Assembly: GCA_910577665.1 (NCBI GenBank)
Contig: CAJTOJ010000041.1
Span: 1-25,185, forward strand
DNA: 25,185 nucleotides
From: an uncultured Acetatifactor sp.
Lineage (GTDB): Bacteria; Bacillota; Clostridia; Lachnospirales; Lachnospiraceae
Direction: 5' to 3'
This document shows, one piece after another, positions 1 to 6,266 of the stretch. Position 1 is the stretch's first letter. Every line of letters begins with the position of its first letter. The position numbers and the translations under genes are program-made. The notes under the pieces are model-generated. The model was not told the origin of the DNA, made no database searches, and was given only the letters and a program-made list of their open reading frames with translations.

Positions 1-152
1 CAACAAGCCTTGCAGGGTTCAATGACCGTACCGGAAAGCTGCACCATCTCCGTTTCAATTCCTGCCTGATGCAATTCCTCAAACACAGTATTGATTAGGA
101 TTGCTGTGTTTCCGTCTCTTCTTGCGCTGCCGTTAATCGCTAAAACTTTCAT
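1..152 (-). CDS. Flavodoxin-like NAD(P)H-dependent FMN reductase, N-terminal part
   Basis: Only the first 50 codons are inside the window; the gene continues off the left edge. The protein opens MKVLAINGSARRDGNT, the classic flavodoxin-fold start: a beta strand followed by the GSxRxxGNT phosphate-binding loop for FMN. The last visible residues, IEPCKAC, match the CxxC-type segment found in iron-sulfur flavoprotein/NADPH-dependent FMN reductase relatives. A ribosome site GGAGG lies just upstream of the ATG. It is the last visible gene of the minus-strand operon, 26 bases after the lipoprotein aldo/keto reductase. Family knowledge suggests a flavin-dependent redox enzyme; the substrate cannot be told from this fragment. 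Confidence 0.8.
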   Translation of the reverse strand, partial: MKVLAINGSARRDGNTAILINTVFEELHQAGIETEMVQLSGTVIEPCKAC

Positions 153-178
153 ATACTGCCTCCACTTTACAAAATTTT

Positions 179-1249
179 TTAGTACCAATCATGTTTCTCG
201 CCACGGTCAAGAGCATTGATACGCTCCATTTCCTCCTCCGTCAATTCAAAATCAAACAATTCCGTGTTTTCCTGAATATGATCGGGATTGCTGGAGCCGG
301 GAATGACTACGACACCCTTTTGCAGATTCCACCTGAGAATAACCTGTGCTGATGACTTCCCATGTGACGCCGCTATTTCCGAAATGACCTCATTTCCAAG
401 CAGCTCCGCCGTATACCCCCTGCCGCCAAGCGGATACCAGCCCTGTACCACAATCCCCAGACTGTGAATATACGGAATCACATCGTTTTCCTGATAATAC
501 GGGTGTATCTCATTCTGGACCAGAGCGGGCGTAATATTTATCTGCGGTAAAAATTCCTCCAGTTCCTCCACATACCAGTTCGATAAGCCAAGTGAACGTA
601 TTTTTCCGTCCTCAACCGCTTTTTCCATTGCAAGGTAAGCCTCCACATCACCTGCACCGGGGTGATGGAGCAGCATCATGTCAATGTATTCTATATCTAA
701 TTTGGCAAGCGCCTCCTCAATCGCAGCTTCCGGATCAGAAAACTGGTTCGGGTACAGCTTTGTGATAACAAAGATTTCCTCCCTCGGTATGCCAAAGTTC
801 CTGACTGCCTCCCCCACGCTTTCCTCATTATGGTACATATAGGCGGTATCAATCAGACGGACTCCGCTGTTTAATGCCGCCGTGACAGACTCCACACAGG
901 TATCTCCTGTCAGACTGTATGTGCCAATCCCATATATGGGCATTTCATACCCGCTGTTTAATAAAACTGCCTTCGTTTCAAAGTTAAAAGAAATATCCGC
1001 CATCACTGTATTGTCACCTCCCTGCGTCTGCTGTTCCTGTTCATCAGTCAGATTATTTTCCGTCTGTACCTCAGTCCGTATAGTTTCCGATGCCGCTGAC
1101 TGCTCCTGTTCTGACTGCTCTGTTGTTTCTGCATCTTCTGTCTGTTCATACTGCTCCGATACTTTATCCGCAGAGGAATCCGGTTTTCCACAGGCTGATA
1201 ACATAACCATAAGCAGAACAGCCAGCATAATATTAAACAGCCGTTTCAT
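179..1249 (-). CDS. Lipoprotein-anchored aldo/keto reductase
   Basis: The 356-residue protein has three parts. Residues 1-20 form a lipoprotein signal: positive start (MKRLF), hydrophobic core, and lipobox LSAC with Cys20 as the predicted lipid-modified residue. Residues 21-82 are a low-complexity linker rich in Glu, Gln, Ser and Thr. Residues 83-356 are a complete aldo/keto reductase barrel of the 2,5-diketogluconate reductase type. The catalytic tetrad is present: Asp134 and Tyr139 (DTAYMYHNE), Lys164 (ITKLYP) and His195 (LLHHP). C-terminal IPGSSNPDHI matches the NADP phosphate-binding segment. The oddity is location: an NAD(P)H enzyme would be outside the membrane without obvious cofactor. 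An internal ribosome site precedes Met83, so a cytosolic form is possible. The start overlaps the upstream acetyltransferase by 17 bases, implying translational coupling. Family assignment is secure; substrate and location are inferred. Confidence 0.88.
   Translation of the reverse strand: MKRLFNIMLAVLLMVMLSACGKPDSSADKVSEQYEQTEDAETTEQSEQEQSAASETIRTEVQTENNLTDEQEQQTQGGDNTVMADISFNFETKAVLLNSGYEMPIYGIGTYSLTGDTCVESVTAALNSGVRLIDTAYMYHNEESVGEAVRNFGIPREEIFVITKLYPNQFSDPEAAIEEALAKLDIEYIDMMLLHHPGAGDVEAYLAMEKAVEDGKIRSLGLSNWYVEELEEFLPQINITPALVQNEIHPYYQENDVIPYIHSLGIVVQGWYPLGGRGYTAELLGNEVISEIAASHGKSSAQVILRWNLQKGVVVIPGSSNPDHIQENTELFDFELTEEEMERINALDRGEKHDWY
1014..1023 (-). promoter_or_regulatory. Possible internal ribosome binding site before Met83 of the lipoprotein reductase
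   Basis: On the minus strand the linker codons read AGGGAGGTGA, an almost ideal Shine-Dalgarno sequence. It is followed 10 bases later by in-frame GTG and then ATG (1001-1003, residue 83), exactly where the reductase domain begins. Initiation here would give a reductase of about 274 residues without signal peptide or linker, the normal size for this family. The same bases encode Gln-Gly-Gly-Asp, so the match could be accidental. Confidence 0.45.
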
Positions 1250-1820
1250 ATCGTTCCTCCTCCCGAATAACCTTTAATACTTTTGCAGGAACTCCTCCCA
1301 CTACCGTCATGGCAGGAACATCCCGTGCAACCACGGCTCCTGCAGCAACCACTGCCCAATCACCAATCGTTACTCCCGGCAATATGGTTGCGTTAGAGCC
1401 AATCCATACATGAGCGCCAATCCTGATCGGCGCATAATGATTTTTTCTGTTTCCTTTTGGATTCAGGTCATGGTTGATCGTTGCCAGCACAACATTATGA
1501 CCAATCAATGCACCATCCCCGATTTCAATCCCACCCTGATCCTGAAAGTGGCATCCTGAATTGATAAAGACATCTTTCCCGATTGTGATGTTTTTCCCAA
1601 AATCCGTATAAAACGGGGGAAACATCCGAAAAGAACGGTCTACCTTTTTCCCGATCAGCCTGCCCATAATCTCCCGAAGCTCCTCCGGTGTATGGTACAT
1701 CGTATTCAGCTCCATTCCAATGCGGACAGCTTCCTGAAAAAGTTCATTTGCATACGCATCACGCTCGGCATTTTCTTCTGCCCCTTCCCGGAATCCTCCT
1801 ATCACATCCTTTACCGTCAT
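1233..1820 (-). CDS. Sugar O-acetyltransferase, maltose/galactoside acetyltransferase family
   Basis: This 195-residue protein has the normal length for the LacA/Maa group of acetyl-CoA-dependent O-acetyltransferases. The N-terminal 60 residues are the helical cap region. From about residue 75 there are left-handed beta-helix hexapeptide repeats (NITIGKDVFINSG, IEIGDGALIGHN, IRIGAHVWIGSN, VTIGDWAVVAAG). The INHD motif supplies the expected catalytic histidine, and the closing GVPAKVLK segment is typical. An AAGGAG ribosome site sits 9 bases before ATG 1820. It starts 3 bases after the truncated reductase stops and overlaps the next gene, so it is mid-operon. The natural acceptor sugar is not deducible. 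Confidence 0.9.
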   Translation of the reverse strand: MTVKDVIGGFREGAEENAERDAYANELFQEAVRIGMELNTMYHTPEELREIMGRLIGKKVDRSFRMFPPFYTDFGKNITIGKDVFINSGCHFQDQGGIEIGDGALIGHNVVLATINHDLNPKGNRKNHYAPIRIGAHVWIGSNATILPGVTIGDWAVVAAGAVVARDVPAMTVVGGVPAKVLKVIREEERYETAV

Positions 1821-1823
1821 TGT

Positions 1824-2708
1824 CTACATCTCCTTTTCCCATTCCCGAAGCGTATGGACGCCTGTTTCATCGCCAAACCTTTCCAAGCGGCTGATTTCAT
1901 CAGCAGTCAACTCAATCCGCATTGCTTTTGCAGCTTCCTCAACCTGACGCACTTTCGTCACTCCGATAATCGGCAGTGTACCTTTTGCAATCGCCCATGC
2001 TGTCGCAACCTGTGCAGGACTGGCATCAAAACGTGTTCCAATAATTTTCAGTTCATCAATCAATGCTGTCAGTTCTTTCAGATGCGGATTATAAGCCTCT
2101 GCCCTCCCGCTTCCCTCCGGAAATGGATTTTCCTCACTGTACCGTCCGGTAAGCGCCCCCAGCTCCAGCACCATATAGGAATAAAATGTAATACCATTCT
2201 CCTTACAGTAATCAAGGATACCCGCACGCTCCGAAGGACGATGTAACAGACTGTAATGGTTCTGCACCGCAGAAATTTTAAGGCCCTCTGCCGCAAGAAT
2301 TTCATTTGCCCTTTTTATCTCCGCAAGGTTGTGGTTGGAAACGCCGATTGTCTTAATCTGTCCGCTTTTTGCCAGCGGGATTAAATTCGGCGTCCATTTT
2401 TCCACATCCATCGGATTGTGTATCCAATAAACGTCAATCACATCTGTATGCAGGCGTTCCTTGCTTCCGTCAATCATTTCCTGCATGGCATCCGGCGAAC
2501 TGCTGGCTATCTGCGGCGTGAATTTGGTGGAAAGCATAATGCTGTCCCGGCGCACATCTTTTACAAAATTACCAAGAATACGTTCAGAAGTCCCTTCTCC
2601 GTAAACCGCTGCCGTGTCCCACAGGTTCAGCCCGCACTCCATTGCTTTCTCAAACACCGGTTTCAATTCTTCTTCAAATAAATGGTTTCCAAATACCTGA
2701 TCCCCTCC
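1824..2708 (-). pseudogene. Aldo/keto reductase lacking its N-terminus
   Basis: The reading frame matches an aldo/keto reductase from GGDQVFGNH onward and runs intact to the stop. The tetrad residues are visible in LWDTAAVYG, STKFTP and WIHNP, and C-terminal GVTKVRQVEEA is the cofactor-binding segment. The usual first 25-30 residues (first beta strand and substrate loop) are missing. In their place the sequence runs directly into the alpha/beta-hydrolase remnant in another frame. The only starts in frame are weak, for example TTG at 2666, with no ribosome site. I read this as a 5'-truncated gene left by a deletion. A shortened 280-residue protein cannot be excluded, but the barrel would lack its first strand. 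Confidence 0.75.
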
Positions 2709-3214
2709 GGCACTTCCATCATGCCTGTAATCGGTTCATTTTTTTCATCAAAAGCAATCTCATGGTTGCCAAGGACAAAGGTTCCTGTTTCTGCATCCTT
2801 CCAGCGCTGCTGGCTCAAATACCGTTTGATCTTATTTCTCTGCTCATCTGTGTAGTAGTCCATATGCCCCCTGCTCATATCACGGGACATATCGTACATG
2901 GAAAGCGTGGCCACCGCCTTAATCCTGGTATCCGTACCTGCTGCCGTGATTGCCATGCCGGACAGACCGCAGATACCAATCGCGCCAATCCGGTCCCGGT
3001 CCACATAAGGCAGAAGCCCTACATAATCCACCGCCGCACTGTAATCTTCCGTGAAAATTTCCGGGGATGCCATATTCCGCACTTCCCCTCCGCTCTCGCC
3101 TCCAAAGGAAGGGGCAAAAATCATGCACTGCTCGGTTGTCCGCTGGTCGCAGCCTGCATCCAGCAGGTTCTAATATATGCCCCCATACAAATCATTTGCC
3201 TCTGCCATATCCAT
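2709..3214 (-). pseudogene. Alpha/beta-hydrolase remnant, internal stop and 3' truncation
   Basis: An AGGAGG site precedes ATG 3214, which opens a frame of 14 codons (MDMAEANDLYGGIY) ended by TAG at 3170-3172. The same frame continues after the TAG into clear hydrolase sequence: APSFGGESGGE, SPEIFTEDYSAAVDY, YVDRDRIGAIGICG and IKAVATLSMYDM. These resemble the YcjY/dienelactone-hydrolase-like group, with the nucleophile-elbow region at GICGLSG. Homology ends near 2709, where the aldo/keto reductase frame takes over, so the C-terminal third with the catalytic Asp/His is gone. The N-terminal segment also looks scrambled. Almost certainly non-functional. It was the first gene after the promoter at 3270-3299. 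Confidence 0.75.
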
Positions 3215-3269
3215 ATCCCTCCTTCTGTTTCCATTTTAATTCACTTGCAGAAGAATATCAAATACATAT

Positions 3270-3299
3270 ATTATATCGTATCTCATACTTAAAAAGTAT
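3270..3299 (-). promoter_or_regulatory. Operon promoter with dyad operator over the -35 region
   Basis: On the minus strand a perfect -10 TATAAT lies at 3270-3275. Seventeen bases upstream the -35 hexamer is poor (TACTTT at 3293-3298), as expected for a regulated promoter. Over it lies a perfect inverted repeat ATACTT-AAA-AAGTAT (3285-3299), which also fits the LysR-type T-N11-A pattern. The hydrolase remnant starts about 55 bases downstream. The same dyad recurs in the lysR promoter at 3932-3946. Confidence 0.55.
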
Positions 3300-3458
3300 T
3301 TCATTTGAATACAAAGGGCATAACCATCAGCAATACATAAGATGCCAAGCGGAACCATTTCACCCCGTCCGGTATTTCCTTCCTCATCTTTTTAGAAAGC
3401 CAGGGAGCCTGTCACAAGTATACGTGGCTGATTTGGCCTGCTGACAAACGCCTTTTGC

Positions 3459-3897
3459 TCAACCCTTTCCCTCATCTCCCCGTTCAGCTTGTGCATCTGC
3501 TTTTGCCCATGCTTCTACCGGCATATAGGAGTAAGCGTTCATAATCGCCATTACCTGTGTCCCGTACAGGAGCGCCGGATTACTCTTGCGGTACTGCAAA
3601 AACTCCGACATCTCATACTGGGCCTCTCCCACCCAGGGCAGATAATGCACCAGGGCCAAACCTGCCGAACAGGGCCGGGGAGATGGGACAGGTAGTAACA
3701 AGTAAGCCCTGGGATTTCAGAATGTAGGCCAGTTTTCTTGCGCTGTCATTTTCTAATGGTATCAGAATCAGTGATTTTTCCGCAAAACCAGCCTTCAGAT
3801 AACCAAGACCTAACCGGCTGACCGGATCGGTACCCCTGGGCACCAGATCGTCCGCCCACAGAGAGCTTGCCCTGCTGCCATCATAAATTCCTTTTAC
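3459..3897 (-). pseudogene. Frameshifted remnant of an unidentified gene
   Basis: Two overlapping minus-strand frames together look like one protein. The upstream part (3897 down to about 3650) reads YDGSRASSLWADDLVPRG, then GYLKAGFAEKSLILIP, then ARKLAYILKSQGLLVTT. The downstream part (about 3690 to 3459) reads LALVHYLPWVGEAQYEMSEF, then NPALLYGTQVMAIMNAYSYM and PVEAWAKADAQA. The frame changes near 3650-3690. No start with a ribosome site is visible; the upstream frame opens after TAA 3898-3900. Codon use and composition look protein-like in both parts, but I do not recognise the family. It shares orientation with the degraded operon and sits between that operon and the divergent regulator. 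Confidence 0.4.
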
Positions 3898-3931
3898 TTA
3901 AATATCATATGCATATGCAGAATGGTATTAC

Positions 3932-3964
3932 ATACTTGAAAGGTATTTATTTTTCTGATATAAT
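3932..3964 (+). promoter_or_regulatory. lysR-type gene promoter with dyad operator
   Basis: TTGAAA (3936-3941), a 17-base spacer and TATAAT (3959-3964), with TG just upstream of the -10, make a near-consensus housekeeping sigma promoter. The -35 is embedded in the imperfect dyad ATACTTGAAAGGTAT (3932-3946), which differs at only two positions from the dyad at 3285-3299. A protein bound there would block the -35, suggesting autorepression of the downstream regulator. Confidence 0.6.
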
Positions 3965-4007
3965 TCCGACCAAGAACGATATATACATGGCAAAGGAGGA
4001 GTTTTAT

Positions 4008-4895
4008 TTGGACATTCGAGTGTTACAATATTTCCTGGCAGTGGCAAGGGAGGAAAGCATAACAAAGGCAGCCGAATCTCTCCGCATGACCCAGCCCCCT
4101 CTTTCCAGACAGTTGAAAGACTTAGAAGAAGAATTGGGAAAGCAGCTGCTTATCCGTGGCAGCAAAAGAGTCACATTGACCGAAGATGGAATGCTGCTGC
4201 GCAAACGCGCAGAAGAACTGGTTGACCTAATGGAAAAGACAAAAGCGGAGCTGACCTCTTCCAGCGAAAATATCAATGGGGAAATCTATATCGGCTGCGG
4301 CGAAACAGAAAGCATTTCCTTTCTGGCACAGGCAGCCCGGAATCTACAGAAAAAACACCCTCTGATTCATTACCATATCTATAGCGGTGATGCAGAGCGT
4401 GTGATGGAGAGACTGGATAAAGGATTGATTGATTTCGGTCTTCTGGTGGGTCAGATGGATATCAGCAAATACGATTATATCCGGCTCCCCATGAAGGATA
4501 TCTGGGGCGTGCTGATGCGTAAAGACAGTCCGCTGGCAGCAAAAGAAGCTGTTTCCGCAGAGGACTTATGGGATAACCCCTTGATTATTTCCCATCAGAC
4601 TTCTATTAACAGCGAAATGTTCTCCTGGTTGAAAACAGATATTTCCAGGCTGAATATTGTCGCCACCTATGACCTGGTCTATAATGCGGCACAGTTTGTT
4701 AAAAAGGGGTTTGGATATGTCATTGCATTGGACAGGCTCATCAATACAACCGGTGACCGCAACCTCTGTTTCAGGCCGCTTTTTCCTGCTCTGGAGGCGG
4801 AACTATGCATTATCTGGAAGAAATATCAAGTTCTTTCACGAGCCTCCAATATGTTTCTCAAACAGTTGCAGGAAGAATTGGATGCCAGCTTTTAA
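4008..4895 (+). CDS. LysR-family transcriptional regulator
   Basis: A 295-residue protein of standard LysR length. The N-terminal winged helix-turn-helix is clear: LDIRVLQYFLAVAREESI, TKAAESLRMTQPPLSRQL, and EEELGKQLLIRGSKRVTLTE. The remainder is the two-lobed effector-binding domain, with the usual GEIYIGCGE strand at its start. I chose TTG 4008 because AAAGGAGGA ends 7 bases before it and the protein then begins at the conserved LDIRVLQYF; upstream ATGs add residues without family match. The gene is divergent from the degraded reductase operon. By family rule it likely controls that operon and itself through the shared dyads. The effector is unknown. Confidence 0.92.
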   Translation: MDIRVLQYFLAVAREESITKAAESLRMTQPPLSRQLKDLEEELGKQLLIRGSKRVTLTEDGMLLRKRAEELVDLMEKTKAELTSSSENINGEIYIGCGETESISFLAQAARNLQKKHPLIHYHIYSGDAERVMERLDKGLIDFGLLVGQMDISKYDYIRLPMKDIWGVLMRKDSPLAAKEAVSAEDLWDNPLIISHQTSINSEMFSWLKTDISRLNIVATYDLVYNAAQFVKKGFGYVIALDRLINTTGDRNLCFRPLFPALEAELCIIWKKYQVLSRASNMFLKQLQEELDASF

Positions 4896-5073
4896 CCTGT
4901 CACTTATTTAAATAAAATATCTGGCAGCTTTTCCGATTATCATAGTCAGAAAATATATTTTATGGTATTTCGTTATTTTCTCTGTGTCCGTTTTTCTGGG
5001 CTTAATTAAGCCTAATCTCTCTTAAGTAAGCGGATCAGACTATTATATACTTACTTTTACGCTTTTCCCTCTG

Positions 5074-5298
5074 TTAAGCCAGGTAGTTCAAGGGGGCATC
5101 AAATCGGCCCCCTCCCCCGTCCACAAAAACAAACACATACAATACCTCATCATATACAAAACAATCCGTATTTCTTTTATTCTTTAATGCCTTGACAAAA
5201 TGATATAAACCACTCTCCAGCCACGAAACCAGGTCTTCTCTATGGCTGGGCGTATTCTTTACCGCCTTACTCTGACTTTCCAGAATTATTGGATCCAA
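5074..5298 (-). CDS. Possible small protein after rsgA, unrecognised
   Basis: A 74-residue frame starts 15 bases past the rsgA stop, on the same strand. It has mixed, plausible composition (for example HREDLVSWLESGLYHFVKAL, then NKRNTDCFVYDEVLYVFVFV) and ends with a Gly-rich tail. Its only start is TTG, without a ribosome site, and I recognise no family. Composition is more AT-rich than the core genes. It may be a remnant or a chance frame. Confidence 0.25.
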   Translation of the reverse strand: MDPIILESQSKAVKNTPSHREDLVSWLESGLYHFVKALKNKRNTDCFVYDEVLYVFVFVDGGGGRFDAPLNYLA

Positions 5299-5313
5299 AA
5301 ATTGCGATCAGCT

Positions 5314-6216
5314 TCACACATATCTCTTCCTGTCTCTCAGTTCACGGTACAACAGGCGGTAATTGTCATACCGCACTTTGTTCACTTCCCCCTCTTCCAC
5401 TGCGTCCCGGACACCGCACACAGGTTCTGCTATGTGGGCACAACCGCCGAACCGGCAGTACCTCTCATAGGCGGCAAATTCTGGATAGAATCCTGCCAGT
5501 TCCTCCTTTTCCAGATCCGGCAGCTCCAGAGAGCTGAATCCCGGTGTATCCAGTATGTAGGTGTCCTCCCCCATGGCAATCAGTTCCGAATGTCTGGTGG
5601 TATGTTTTCCCCGCGCAATCTTCTCGCTGATCTGCCCGGTTTCCATGACGGTACCGCTCTGGAGACAGTTCACCAGGGAAGACTTGCCTACGCCACTGGG
5701 TCCTGCCACCGTGGTGGTCCTTCCCTGCAACAACCCCTTCAGCTCCTCTATCCCGTATCCCTCCCTGGCACTGACTGTAAGGGTACGGTATCCGCAGGCC
5801 CTGTAAATTGCACAGTACCGTTCCCCGTCCCCCTTCTCGTCCAGGTCTTTCTTATTAAAACAGATGACCACAGGCAGATCCTGCTGACCCATGCGGATCA
5901 GAAAACGGTCCAGAAGGTTGAAGCCGGGGTCCGGTCTGACAATAGAGAAGATCACCAGGGCCTGATCCACATTGGCTACGGCGGGACGCAGCAGTTCACT
6001 GCGCCTGGGAAGTAATTCTATGATATTCCCCACCCCTTCTTCCTGGTCCAGCACCTGGAACTCCACGTCATCTCCTACCAGAGGTTTCTTGTGGTCCTTC
6101 CGGAATATCCCCTTGGCCTTGCACTCATAGAGGCGGGCAGGCAGATCCCTGCCTTCTTCCCCGCCTCCGTAGACATAATAGAATCCTGCAATCCCTTTTA
6201 CAATCTTTCCCCGCAT
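5314..6216 (-). CDS. rsgA: Ribosome small-subunit GTPase RsgA
   Basis: RsgA is a circularly permuted GTPase that checks maturation of the 30S subunit. The N-terminal OB-fold region (about residues 1-70) is followed by the permuted GTPase motifs: G4 NKKDL, then G1 GPSGVGKSSLVN, the switch segment ARGKHTTRH, and G3 DTPGFSS. The C-terminal zinc finger is visible as CRFGGCAH followed by the partner Cys in PVCGVRDAV. I prefer ATG 6216 (300 residues) because GAGGAGA lies 4-5 bases upstream; an in-frame ATG at 6228 lacks a good ribosome site. It is the last clear member of the long core operon, directly after the PASTA kinase, as in many Firmicutes. Confidence 0.96.
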   Translation of the reverse strand: MRGKIVKGIAGFYYVYGGGEEGRDLPARLYECKAKGIFRKDHKKPLVGDDVEFQVLDQEEGVGNIIELLPRRSELLRPAVANVDQALVIFSIVRPDPGFNLLDRFLIRMGQQDLPVVICFNKKDLDEKGDGERYCAIYRACGYRTLTVSAREGYGIEELKGLLQGRTTTVAGPSGVGKSSLVNCLQSGTVMETGQISEKIARGKHTTRHSELIAMGEDTYILDTPGFSSLELPDLEKEELAGFYPEFAAYERYCRFGGCAHIAEPVCGVRDAVEEGEVNKVRYDNYRLLYRELRDRKRYV

Positions 6217-6266
6217 GGATCTCCTCATTGAATAATCATTTCTTGCCTGTTCTGCAACAGTCCCAC

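Noticed and set aside
3867..4007. Upstream extension of the LysR-type protein
   Set aside because: Those residues do not fit the family, overlap the promoter at 3932-3964, and the TTG at 4008 has an ideal ribosome site.
4999..5012. Perfect palindrome GGCTTAATTAAGCC after the LysR-type gene
   Set aside because: It has no loop or T-run, so it is not an evident terminator, and there is no sign of a protein site.
5091..5112. GC-rich hairpin (7-bp arms of G and C runs) as an rsgA terminator
   Set aside because: No T-run follows on either strand and it lies inside the doubtful small frame; evidence is too weak.
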